Below, one piece after another: positions 12,350-26,070 of a stretch of DNA of 64,000 nt. The first letter of the stretch is position 1, and the number at the start of each line of letters is the position of its first letter. This stretch comes from Monomorium pharaonis (lineage: Eukaryota; Arthropoda; Insecta; Hymenoptera; Formicidae). The notes under the pieces are model-generated. The model made no database searches, was not told where the DNA came from, and was given only the letters and a program-made list of their open reading frames with translations. The stretch covers positions 1,822,001 through 1,886,000 of the forward strand of contig NC_050474.1 of NCBI RefSeq assembly GCF_013373865.1, in the 5' to 3' direction. Both the position numbers and the translations under genes were made by a program.

Positions 12350-15300
12350 CTTCTTCTCTCTGTCTCTTTCATCGCGCCATCCCAAATTGCGGAGAAAATA
12401 GAAATGGCGCTGCGACGAGTCGTAAGCGGATGCAATCCTTTCGCCGGATTACAGACGAGAAAGAGGTAGGATGCAAAAGACGGGAAGGAAAAAAAAAGCT
12501 CCGCATCCTCCGCGACTGCTTCAGCTTTATTTACATTCTCCTATGGTCGGCGCACCACCTCGGCACCGAGCGCGAATTGAAATCGCGAAAAACTAAATTG
12601 CGGAAAAATAACTGCTTGCGGATACCTCACTGCTGGCAGTCTTGCGAATTTGCCGGTGTTACAAGAGATATCCAGATTGAGGACAGCAAAGCCGCACGAA
12701 TATTACTGAAGCTACATTCCATACAATTCGAATTTATTCGCGAATCATTGTACGCATGCTGCCAAATTAGATTTTTATTTTGTCTTTTCTTTCTTTTGCC
12801 GCGTGCGTTTCTGCGTTAATGTATCGATTCTCGTGTATTTGGAAGAATAGAGGCTTTAAAGATAACCGTAACTTTAATGACAAGAGTGTTAAGAGAGGCA
12901 TTAAAACCGAGCGAGAGTAATTTGGCAATTGTGTAGCGCTTCGATGCTGACCAATAAATCCGGCTTAACGAGATTAAAGAACAGACAATTTCGGTAGCGG
13001 CCCGGCACCATCAAACACGTATTCGAGCAAAAACGAAGTTTTCGAGTTTTGTACGGTTGCACGTCGAACGGCATTGTCAATGACGAATAGGCAATATACG
13101 ATGCACCAGACCAGCGAACCAACTCGAAATCGCTTTTTCTTATTTGCATAATTTACCACGTCGCGCTATTCTGCCTGGAGAACAGAATATCGGCATCATC
13201 TACATAAATGGTTTCTTGAAACTATAGCATTTCCTTTATTCATGAATTTTTATATATACATTTGGCGAAGAAAGAAAAAATTTAGAACATTAATTGCACA
13301 TATCGTACAATTTTGATAAAATTAAGACATTTTCTCGAAAAAATCAAAGAATTTCTTTCTTTCTCTGTCTCTCTCTTTTAAATTGGTCCTTTATGACTGA
13401 AAATCATGATTTCTATGGTGACTGGTTTGACAAAAGTATTTTCAAAGGTGGTTCACCATCGTTTACCAAGAGGTAGTGCATTAATTCGAAATTTGATATT
13501 GTTCTTGATATATTTAAATTTAGATTTTTAGCAGAGAGCAGACGCGTAACGCCACAATCAACACAAGAAATGCGGATAATTTTCATTAAAAGAAATAACA
13601 TTGTCAACCATGCTTAATGTACACAAATGATATAAAAGGCTAAATCATCTCTCGCGGTATTGCAGTACGAAATTTCCGCTAAGAGAAATCCGTACAATCC
13701 ATATTGACGTGAAATTATACCTATCACATTGCCGCGGACGTATGATGCAATTTTCCAACATACTCCGAATTGGTTGAATTTTGCAATATTGTCGAAACCA
13801 CGCCGACTGCATCTATAAAGCGACAAAATTCCCAAATAAAGCATATGCGATACTTAAAAACGCAAAGAGTGCAATTGTGAATTTTATCACGGAAAAATTT
13901 TTCATGAATTTTTTAATAACCAAATAAACTTTGTTAAATATGTATTAAACTTTGAATAAAAAATCTATTGAACCTGATAACAATATACAATATTACAAAT
14001 CAATACCATCAGTCAATAGCAGAAATCTGAATACGATCGCAGAAAATATTTCCATCGAAGTTTTCTATTTCAATATCATATTCACGCTTTTACTTGAGCT
14101 ATAATAATAAACCAATTAATTGATGGTAAACAAAACACTAATTCCAAACAAATATTATTCATTGTAACAATACGCTCACAGATACAAACTTAAATCTGTC
14201 TAATGAAAAGCGGAAAATAACGAACGGTATATCATATATCTTTACTTCTCTCGCCGAGTGGATAACAGTTTCACACACAAAACAATTAACAACCATTAAT
14301 TGAATTTTTCAGCGAAGTGTAAGGATCGATTTTATTCCATTTGGCTACTGATTATTATTGTTTATTAGTTGATCACTGTTACATTTCATTTAAATATTTA
14401 ATGTTTAAAATTGACGTAAAATTATTCATGAGCTTGCTGTACTCTGCTTTATTTCATGTAAAATAAAAATTACGCGTTTCAATTTCTAGCTTTCGTCCGC
14501 AAGTAACAGAGAAAATAATCAAAATCCCTTATTCTGGTTAAACAAAAGTCTCCACCTGCTACAGCGGCAACTCAACTCTGCCAAGTCAAATGTTGACCTG
14601 CTCCAATATAGTTATAAATGATCGTTCTCAATATCTGTGAAATACCATTTTCGATCGTACGTAAGCCAACAATCGAACTCACTGCTGAGAAGGCGGAATT
14701 TAGTTCTTGAACTAATTAACCCTTTGACTATCAATTTCACTAATAGACAAACATCTAGAATTATACAGTCATTTTCAAATCAATGATCAGCGGTGAATTT
14801 TAACACAACATAATTGTCCAGGTTGTTTGAATAATCAATAATATCTTCAAAATTTAAAACTCGATAAAATTTGATTTAATGAAGATTATTCGCAAAAATC
14901 ACAGCTTTGAACAAATTAAATTCCGTTGCGCAAATGTGCGCCCCTAGCTTAAAAAATAAGCTTAAAAATATAAATTCGCGGCAAATTCGCAGCATGCAAA
15001 CATCGTAATATGTGAAACGTATCGTAGTTACAAAATCCGCGAGCGTTTCAATAGGAGACCGAAATTACTCGTAATATTAATACACCCATTTCGATGCATA
15101 GCTAAAAGCTCAAATAAATTTATGTCGACTGCAGCTGGCATTTTTATTACCTATTTCAGCACCGCAAATGGGAGTATAAGTCACGTGTTACGGTGTACAT
15201 CCGATATATAATCTGAAATATTGTGGAATTAAATCTAGCACATCACACCAGGTACCTTAATGCTAATTATCCCAAATACATCACGATTATCCTAATCGGG

Positions 15301-17338
15301 AAGCGGATACAAAGATTACCCGTCAATCCTCTTACGTATATGAAATTAGATTTTTAATTTCGCATTCACGACCTCACTTTCGCCAATCGGATTTTAATTG
15401 GCTGCTTCTGGCAGCAATCTGACAAAGTGGCATTAAATCAAGCAGTTTATACGACTCCGAATTGCGCGGGTCAGTTAGCTGTCCTCGACGTCACATTGAC
15501 TTTGACGAAGTGGTCCCACGGCATTCTTGACAAGGTTGTTCATCGACCACCCGTCAAATCACATATTTCTGAGGCTTAAATTAATGTCGTTCGTCAAAAA
15601 TCGCACACGCCTGACCGGCTTTCGGCCGGCGCTGCTTTGCATCTCCTTCGATCCGCGTTCTTCATCATCAATAGAATACAATCATTCGCTTATAACTTAT
15701 ACTTGAAAAATAATCGAAAACGAAATAAAAATTTACATATTCAGTGATACTTTCTACATATCTCGGCGTCGTAAACCGTATATACGGAAGTATTTTTATA
15801 CACGCGATGTGTAGCCTGAGAGAGATTTAGCTAAACGTCGAAATTAGCGTTAAACGAATGTGTCGTCGGACTGTCGCGTCGCTAGAAAGTTTAAAGATCT
15901 CGTTACGCGCGCGAATGCACGAAATGGGACATATCAGTTTAATAAATCTCGACGTGAGCTTTGATGTGCGCGCGCGAGACGGAGAAATCGCGTTACATCG
16001 GCGGACGGGGCAGATAGAAACACGCAGAAACAAAGAGTAACAACGAAAACAAACGAGAGGAAGCCTATTTCGTCGCGTATCCAAGCCCACGTCATGAATG
16101 CGAAAACCAGGGGGAAGAACGTGTAAATTATAGCCGTATTACTTTCGCCAGAATCCCATGGAGAAAGAGGGACATGGAGAAAGAGGACACCCCCTCTCTC
16201 GTTCTCTCTTTCTTCTTCGCGTAGACGTTCTGGCCTTTTTCCTTTAATATATTTTCAGAAAACGGCGATGTCGCGCGATTCTTTTGTTTATCGCGCTGTA
16301 TGTAGTATGTATAACGCGAAACCGGAGCCTTCGGCCAATTTTCGCGCCCAGCAGCGCGATGAAAAATATTCGTCACGCGAACGGTACTGCGAAAATTCTG
16401 GAAAAACAGCTCGCTATTTACTTGTTTTGGACTATAATGTTGATTGTATACTTTAGATAAATACGTCGCAAGCTATAGGTACACGATAAAATATTCGTGA
16501 ACAATAATGACCCTGCATTTGATTACACGAAAAGCTCTTGCGAATCGCAAAAAGAAAACAAAACTTGCATATTAATTGGCTCGAAAGGGTGTCGTAAAGA
16601 GATGGATTTGAAATTATAGCATCAGCACAAAATTGACGTTAATCCATGCGAAAAAAAATGATACCGTCTTAGGTTTTTGTCTTTCTTGCACGCCGTTTCA
16701 GAAATTTAAAGCCGCGAAAGCTCCCCTGGTTATTCCAGCAGTATTATACCGAAAAAATGTTAATGGGGTAGTTTCACGTTACCATTTCTCCCAGGGGCAT
16801 TCTCGGGCTATGAGGCTGTTTGCGGCGATGCCGTCACGCGAAAATAGAAGACCGAGGTATTTTCTCTAGCAGAATAAAGAATAATAAAGCGAAACCGGAT
16901 ATTTTCCGCGGTGATCTCGAACTGTCGCGCGCGGGATCTTCCGGGTGGAGTTTTGCCGCTCTCAATGGAAATTGCACGCAGTATGCAGATATTTCAGCTT
17001 TGGAAAATTACAGCTCGCCGCATTAGGGAATAAAGCGGAACGGCAGCGGTAACGCGATACCACTCTCGATATTGTATAATTTACATGCACAAAACATTGC
17101 GTGTTTATGTTCGATCATTACTCGCGTATCGTATTTCAAATATGAATAAGAAATATGATATTTATTAACGCGTACACATCCACTTCTGCGCATCTACGTC
17201 GGGAAAATCCTTTTCCCAATGTATTAACATTCTACACGCGTCTAATTAATAAATAATAGCGATGTAATATATTCTGCAGTCATCTTAACTTGTGAACGAC
17301 AACGTAAAAGTTATACGAAACAAAGGAGTCTAAGACGA

Positions 17339-17358
17339 TGTGTGTGTGTGTGTGTGTG
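17339..17358. repeat. (TG)10 microsatellite
   Basis: Ten perfect TG units in otherwise unique sequence. Confidence 0.95.
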
Positions 17359-19929
17359 CATAAGCGTGTAGATATACAAAGACGTGTGTGGATACAGCGG
17401 GCGCGCTCGGGAATGGAAGACGGAAGCCTCTAACTTGGCGCCTGGGAGTTTGCCGGGAGGGTTCGGTAATTTGCATAACATCACGAGTATATAGAGGATA
17501 ATCTGTGGTAACTTCTCCTATCCTGCTTATCGTTAAGTAATAATATAATAAAATAGTTACGCGCCCGCCCTTTACATATTAACGTCGACGGGAAAGCGAT
17601 TTCTCACTTGGGATAACTACTCATTTTTCAGTGGCGCGTAAGATCCCACGAAGAAACGCAGAAATAACATCGCACGTGCATTATTCTAAAATACCATTAT
17701 TGTGAAATATTATTTCCCCGAAATATTCGAGGAATATATGCGAAGCGCTCCGAGAAATGCTAACGGAGTACCATTGTGAAGACGTACGATCAAATCTACA
17801 TACCGCTACGGCGAAACGATAGCCTTTCGGATCTAATAATAAATTCAGCAAAGGGGATACGCGTGGCCAAGGTTCTCCGTTAACGCGCATATATATACAT
17901 TCGCTTATTTGTCTCTTCTCGGGAGAGATACTTGCGCCCGGAACAGTCATATGAGACGCTGTCAGACTTGGTCGGCTACCGCTTTCCTCGCGCGAACAAG
18001 CGTGTCCTTAATTCGATTTAGTAGCCGTCGGATGGAGCACTTACCGACCACGCAAGTTCCTGGTACGTTGCTCTGCGTTTCCGGGGGTTCGCGGGGAAAA
18101 TCGATATTCACGTGTGTATGTGTGCATTACTCGTGGGAATAGGGATCCAAGGTGTATCTCGGCACGGTTCTACGTGCGTTCGTGGTGCATGAACGAACCG
18201 TCCCGTGACTAAGAGAAAAGTTTATACCGACTGTTCACGCACACTCGCGTTCACGTGAACCAAGTTTCGGTCGCCACCCGAAGATCTGCAGGAAGCCGCG
18301 AAATCGCTAGTAGGATAGAGTCGCGTAAGAACGAGCCGGCGCAGCTCGAGCGAGCGCGCTGTAAGGGAGATAGTTTGCCTCCGATAAAATCGTTCCTGAC
18401 AATTGCGGAAACGCCACGTTCAAACACACGCCGCGGAAAACTTCGCCGTGGGATTTGCGTCCAAGTAAACCCTTTATCCGATGATCACGCGATCTCCGCG
18501 ATCCGCGATGAGAAGGATTCCATTGGCCCCTTAAACGTTATCAGAATAGCACTTTGTGACCGAATGCCTTTCTCTCTTTTTAAATCTACAATGTGCTCTC
18601 TTCGCTATCTGCCTCTTGCTTTTTTCGAAATTGGTGAAGTTCGCAAAGTCCGAAAGAGAGAAGAAACACGATTGTCGATAAAATATTGCGCGAAGAGGCA
18701 AAAAGGCAAATAGAAAAGCAACGAAAAGCAAGAAAGCAAAGAGCATATTGCAGATTGGCCTTAAAAAAACGCAAAGGGTCGCAAGCGTGCGTGCATCCCC
18801 CGCGCCTAAAACGTTACCGCGAAAACGACGCGTCGTAAATCGCGCGAAAAGTTGGCGACCGTGCTCTCGGACCCTGGTCATAATTCCCCGCACTTGGCCT
18901 GGTAATTTATAATCCATCGAGAGCCGTCGTCCAGAGCGGCGGTGGTGGAAATACGGAGCTGGTAGGGCGCGCGGAGCCCGTAGTTTCCGCTCTTCTTTTA
19001 TCCGCGCCGTGCGGATTCACCGCGGATATCCGTGAATAACAATGGACCGCCGCCGCGCCGTCGCTCCTCTTTCGACCTCGCTCGGTTATTTTGCCACTCG
19101 CGGAGAACGCTTTAACAACGGGGGCGGAGATAAATGTGTGTCTGCCGTGCGCGGGTGTCGCACGGCCGGTTGGACGGGTGAATGATGGAAAGCCACGTTT
19201 TCCGATTCCGAGATGTTCCTCCGCGTGACTTGACGCGCGATAGCACACGATGCTACACGATGTCAATCTTTTCGGCGTACTATTTTTTTATCCGCCGATC
19301 TGTCTGCGCTGACGGATATATTATCTCGCACGTGAATATTAACGAAGTTAATTAAGTTCTGTTAAATATCAAATTTTTGCTCGGTATTTCTATCCTTCTT
19401 TTTGCGCTTTTTTTTAAACTTGCAAATTTATTGAACGATAATTTCGAGAATTACATTAATACAAATAGAAGAGAAAGATGCTGTAAGTAATTAATTTAAT
19501 TTAATTCGAATCTTTGAACCTAGCTTACAGGAATATTGCATGGAATGGTCATTGCACTCGCGAAATAATTATCCTTCGGGTGTACCGTAAGTGACAAGGG
19601 TTTGGAAGCAGCTGTTTTAATTGAAGATATAATTTATGGGTCATCAATAACTCGATTCGTGACTCGGCTGCCGGAGTAGTAGGCCGGTACGGCTCGTGAG
19701 AGCTCGTACATCGTAATTAGATAGAGATAAGGTCAACAAGAGAGCAAAACAAGGAGAAACACCTGGAAGGAGATGGATAGCGCGCGAAAGACGGAGCGAA
19801 ACTCTAAGGTTTCTAATGCACCGATCACCGCCTGGGGACCGACCTTAATCCATCGATTTGTCCGCTTGCTAATGTAGCGCCGCTTTCCTCTACGTCCCGA
19901 AGGAGAAAATGCGATGTCGATTTCCTCCT

Positions 19930-19945
19930 CCCCCCCCCCCCCCCC
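19930..19945. repeat. homopolymer C run
   Basis: Sixteen consecutive C residues, then T and four more C. Such tracts are prone to length error in assemblies. Confidence 0.9.
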
Positions 19946-20478
19946 TCCCCGCAGTTTGCCAGAGAAAGGATGCACTCGCCGGGAGAATGAGAGCGTTTGC
20001 GTATTGCTCAACGACGCCCCCCGGATGCTCGACAGGTCTGTCCGTTATCTTTGACTCGACCAGCTTTGGTCACGGGCTTTTTCTTCCGACGGGCTAGCCG
20101 GAAGCGATAAAACGAAAAGTGTAACGACAGATGTATAATTTGCCGGCAGGTGCAACCTCAATAATTCAGTTGCTCGTGATAACCGTATGATCACGATACT
20201 CCCTTCAAGTGTAAATCATGATTAGTCTTCTTTTTTTTTCTTTCTTTAAGAGCGGAAGGCTAATTTTTTGCGAGATAAATTATTCTTTCAAAGCGATAAA
20301 AACCTGAAATAAAAACAGCATCTATCACTCTCCTGGACATCAACTGGATCTCTTTCTGATTTATTTAAAGATAAATTGCTTCCTGCATACGTAAAAACTC
20401 AGGCGTTCACTTATATACACTCCGCTAAATTGACTGATTTATAATTTTACTGTCCTCAAAGAATAATGATTTATCTCT

Positions 20479-20500
20479 TATTACGTCATATGACGTAATA
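20479..20500. promoter_or_regulatory. perfect 22-bp palindrome with two bZIP-like half-sites
   Basis: The 22 bases read identically on both strands. They contain TTACGTCA followed by its inverse TGACGTAA, separated by TA. Each half resembles a CREB/ATF or C/EBP-ATF type bZIP site. No gene start is recognised nearby, so any role as an enhancer element is inference only. Confidence 0.3.
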
Positions 20501-23500
20501 TCTCTTTCGTGCTAGTGTAGAAAAGCGTTTAATTTCTTTCCGAACAGAACGTAGTGTCGACGTTAATCTCCTTGCGGCGATACTCACGTAATTTCCTTAA
20601 TTGGGATAATCTTCTCTCACTCAAAGCTAGCTTTTCTATGTTGCAACCGCAAATAATTTGAGAATCAAAGAAGTGAAAGATGAAAAAAAAAATTGCAGAC
20701 TTACTTACGAAACGTGCGCCGCCTGTTCTCCTTTCCCCGTGTAATACGCGAGTAGACTCCGCCGGTCGGAAAGTTAGATCGTGTTGATCCTTCGAGGATC
20801 GTCCGCCGGAACTCCCGTTACCTTAAGTAGCTAGTTCCACGACGACCAGAACGAGGGAAGTTTCGAGTTCCTTCGTGAAACCGCGGTAGTGGCTGGTCCA
20901 GAGGAGTAGTGACTCTCGGTTCTCTCTCTCTCTCTCTCTCGTTGTGTCTTGCATCCACCTGCGCATCGACCTGCACCCCTCCTCTTCGTCTCACGGAGCC
21001 TCTTCCCGGGGAGAACCTACCCGGGCAGGACTTGAATAATGATACTAGCGCGTTTGGATGGACAGGTTTAAGGACGGCTCGCATCGCTTTACCAGCCAAT
21101 TCGGCGAACCGAGAGCAATGCGATGCTCCTCCGCAGCTTCATTAAGCGATTTCTCGGATCTGTCTCGTTCAATTCCGCCGTTAATTAATCATTTCCTGTG
21201 CGACGCGAACATGGCGTACTCAATTTGATATAATCTTTTCTGTTAAGGGCTATGTTATTTTCTGTATTTGTTATTTTATACATGAAATTTGTTTAGTAAA
21301 ATACCTATCAATAAAAGTTTTTTTATTGTTTTATTGCAAAATATTTTATTTTGTCAAAAATTTATTTAATTGTCAATGCTATACAGAATACTAAAAAAAA
21401 ATTGTAAAAATTATGTGTGTAAAAGATAACGGATAATACAGATCAATTTTAAACCCCATTGCATTTACATTTTTACATTCGCCAGATCAATTCTGCTATA
21501 TCCGTGGAGCTGTGAGAAAGATCGATGTCCCGATGAATTCTTGATGAAAACTGAGTGGATTGGGCTTTTACGATCATGTTATCGCGACCAGGGAAGACAG
21601 GAGTTACAAGCGCTCGTAAATCGCACACTCTATAATCACGTAATAAATAGGATTACAATTTAATTTAATCGATTGATAGCCAATTAATATTTATACTTTT
21701 CTCCCCATATACGGGGAGAATTATTGAATTTAAAAATTACATTTTTATTTAATATGCAACATTTAGCGATAAAAATATGAAATAAATGAGAAAAAAATGA
21801 GTAATACAGGCAAAAATTTAATAGATTGCATATTCCATTTTGTTTTGTGCATTTTTAACAATACTTAAAAAATCAGATACAACTGATGTTAATTTCTGAT
21901 CAATTTATGTAGCTGATACTAATGTAATCATGTTATTTTAATAATTATACACAAAGAAAGATTAAAATAAAGGAATACTGTATTTGTTGCAAAACAAGAA
22001 AGGCAAAAAGATTTTTTTTTATAACTCGGGGTTCAAAATGCTGAAACTACCATCGTGTCTCTAAGTGTCTCGAATATCGCAGACAGATTAATGTGCTGCT
22101 AAACTTACTATACCGATATATTCGCATATATGCATACATCTGCGTTCGACGAGGTTTTATAGTGTCTCTAAATTTTCCTCGATAAAATCGGTGAAATTTA
22201 TGACCCTCCGCCAGCTAAAGTGTGCGCTCTAATCCTGCATTAGAGTGACTACGCATACAAGAGGAATGAGGGGCATAAACTTTACGCAGAATAAAAGGCT
22301 TATAACAAAATAACTTGTATACGATTTGAAGAAAAACAGATTAACTGGTGTAGAAACACAAGAAATAATAAAATGATAAAAATTCACCACGAGGGTGACG
22401 AAATCAATGTATTGTACAAAACGTCGCGATGTATAAACATATATACGGTTTTGAAATGTAACGATAACAACTGTATTAAGAGGCTTTTGTGAAATCTATT
22501 TTTTCGACATAACAACGTGTATCGCAAAAATTGAAAAAAAAAAAAAACATGTTAACGGGAAACTCGATTACTTAAAAAGCAATTACGAGTACAATCTGTT
22601 GCTACAAAATGTGGTTGCCAGCGCGCGCCGCGTCGTTGGTTTCGACGTGAACGGTTGAACACATGTAATATATAAAGCAAAGTTGCATAATGTTGTTACG
22701 TGTCCTCCGAGTAATTATGTGTACGTTGTATATATGCGAAGTTAATTGGCAATGACGATTCGCATTTTTACAGTTTCAAAGCCGTTCTTTTAAATTACGC
22801 GGTAATTTACTGTAGGGCCGAGGCGCATGCTGAATCCTTCGTAATTACCAACGGAATCGATTATTGTGGCACCCGGCCGATGAGGCATGCACATTTGCGC
22901 AGTGTGATTAAACATTCAATTACCACCAAAATGATTACGCCTATACTCGTTTTGCGCGCATTTCGAAGTCTCGAACTCGTAATCTGATACATGAATTTAA
23001 ACGACTGGTCGGTTGCTGCAAATTAATCCCTTCCGCTCGAATTATTCCGATCGCGTTAACGACACTGCTGTGAATTGACACGTATCGACGCTATCACGCT
23101 CAATTAAATGATATACGCTCGTTGCCGAATCCTGATTAAATGCCAGGTTCAATATTATCGTTTTATATTGTCATCGATTTATCTTCATACTGTCAGCCTG
23201 ATATGTCTCATAAAATTGTGATGTAGTTTAGCAAACGGCAAATTGCAGAGTTGCAATATTGTTTATTTAAGTCTAAACTGCGGCATTTGCCGGATCATTT
23301 TTAATTATCGGATTTCTCCTCTTTATTTTCTACATCTGTACGTCCGAATCGAAACGCGAAGATTAAGTCGTGCGGTTTATAATTTTTTTTTTAACGGAAA
23401 CAAAAAGAAAGATTCGACACTTCCTCAAAAATATATAGAGGCAAATATTTGTTGCATATGTCACACATGTCGTGTTGATGTCGAGTGTTTTTCCCCAATT

Positions 23501-26053
23501 CATGGTTATACAAATAGAATATGTACACATTAAAAAAAAAACGAGTAAGTTTCTCTTATTTCACTGAGCGATGTTTTCAGGAACTGCCTGAAAAACGAAT
23601 GGAGAATGTTTCCTCGTAAGTGCGTCTGTGTTTTAAAAACGGCGGCTGTGCTAGACTATTCATACGTACGAAAGAGAAAATCGATACTAACACTCGCGTG
23701 ACCGGACCACCAATGGGTTCGATAGCCCCGTAACTTCGTTAAAATAATATTTGCGTACCGGCGCAATCCGTTCGAGCGTGTCGTACAATGCAGAAGTGGT
23801 CTCCCGTGACAGAGAACGACGACGAGCAGCTCGTTAGCTTCGGGCGTTTCGCACCCGCGGGAGTTACGCCGCGCGTTTCGAGTCCGTCACTTGCAAATGG
23901 AAAAGCAATCAACGGTGTCTTCAATATGTCAAGGGAATCGAGACTTATGGGGGTCCAGAGACACAGAGGAGACCAACAATGCTTTCAAAACTCGTCCTCG
24001 CGCACGAAGGGAATTTCCGAAAAACACGTCGGCGACGTTGAAAAAATACCAAACATAACGGATTGTTTCCTCTTTGATGTATTTTATTTTGTTTTTGTTT
24101 TTCTCTTTCTCTTTCAATATGGTTCGCACTACTTCGGAAACTCATCGTGCAAAGTGTAAAAAAAAAAAGAAGAAGGAGCGCGAGTTCTTGCGAGCGCTGT
24201 ATAAAATGTTTGTCATTTTACGCTGCCCGTAAGACGTGTGTAATCCATTAGGAGCAACGTTAAAACTGTAGCCAACAACAATGTATCGTCTGAAAACTTT
24301 GTGCGGCGTACCACCTCATCCTCCTCCTCCTCCTCCTTTCCGTCTCCTCTTTCTCGTGCACCTCCACGAAAAACGTTTCGTGACACCAAACAGATCTGCA
24401 AAGCAGGGCAGGATGCACTCTGATTTTATAGAATACAATCCCACCGCGACGCGTGCGGGCAATGGCCGCGGCGCGGCGTTTTTGCAGTTAGCATGGGAAT
24501 GCTTTTTGCATTTTCCGAAATTAACGCCCAGCACGCGGACAAAACACGAAGAGCGCGCAATGTCCAGGAGTAACATGATTTTTGGCGCTGACGCGATTTA
24601 CGCGTTCGCCAAGCCGCTTATTGCGTTTTGCAATACGACACACACGACTAACGTGTCGCCTCCATTAAACTTCTATCTACATATTAAAAATGTGCCTGTT
24701 AATAATGTAACACGCCGAAATTACGGTGGAATTAGCACGATTTCAATGGAGTTTACACTGGACAATGAGAAGGAGAATAATAAAAAATACATGTTGTGAT
24801 ATCCAAATTGCATGTATAGCATTTTAATACGCTTCATTTACGAAGTTTATTTGCAGCATTAGGAATAAACTACAGGAATGGTGTTTGTAGTCATACACAA
24901 TTTATCCGTACAATATTTTTTCTATTTTTTATTTCGCCTCTTTGATAGTTTCAATTAAAAATGTCAATGGTATTTAATTCGGTTGTAGACAATATCAAAC
25001 GCTTAATTAATTTATTTTTTTTTAATTGATCTCTACAATTTGCTCTAATAGTGATTATTTTTATGTTATAAGTGATAATCAAAATACTTGAATGAGACAA
25101 TTTAACGAAAGTTAAAAAATTCTGTTTACACAATAGTGTTCCTACAAAAATTAAGTGAGCTTAAGGTACCTTATTATAATTATATCGAGAAGTTTAAATA
25201 GTACATTATTCCCAATTTATTATTTTTCAATGCATATATTTCAATATCTTCTTCTACATCTAGAATTAGTGCACAGCTCGGAAGAAAGAATTACGACAAA
25301 AATAACTTGTACTATAAATAATCACATAACTTTAATTGAAAGCAAAAACCCAATTGTCGCGTTTCTAGTGCTAGTTTTCTTGCTCCAGGACATCCGTTTT
25401 CATTCGGCTTTAGTGATGGATTAAAAATTTAATATCCTGTTTTGCGAGTTTGCTTCCGAGAGAAGCAATGTATGGAGGCTTCCCGGGAAAAAAAGCTATC
25501 CTATTGGAAAAGAGCACCGAAACGTTACATCCTAATTCCTTTATGTGCTTCTTTTCATCTTCGAATGTTTTTTTTCTTTTACAGCGTTTTATACAGTCAT
25601 CATTTCCGCACTGACTGAGCGTTTTAATCCACAAACATTTTAATAAATTTTTAAGTATAATATAGAAATAAATTATACTTTTTATAAAAATTTTCATTTA
25701 ATTTGTGTAATAATATGCAAATATACGGTGAATGTAAAATGTTTCATAATATAAACTTTCTTTTATGAAAATATAAAGATTCGTACAAAATTATACGATT
25801 ATTATCAGCTGTTATCTAATTTTTAAAGTATTGTTAAGAGTCTGTTAAATTTTTGTTTTATACATTTCTTATTTATTTTATTCTTTCGCGATTAAATGTT
25901 ACCTATGTTAATAAAAATGTAAAATATTGATGAAATACGATTTAGGTGATCGGTGCGCTTTCAGTAACTTTCCCCTACATTTGTTTTAATTGCAACACTG
26001 CAATTCGCTTACTGCTTCCGCAGATGCACTCTGTTCTCTTCCTTCATCTCTCT

Positions 26054-26070
26054 CTATCTATCTATCTATC
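26054..26070. repeat. (CTAT)n microsatellite
   Basis: About four tandem tetranucleotide units inside a TC-rich tract. Confidence 0.85.

Noticed and set aside
18255..18713. 152-codon open frame on +, with an overlapping 128-codon frame on -
   Set aside because: Lies in CpG-rich sequence with opposing open frames and no recognisable domain.
24281..24799. 172-codon open frame on +
   Set aside because: Begins with a CCT-repeat-derived proline run and then has no family pattern. Overlapping frames on the other strand are equally open, so it looks like chance.
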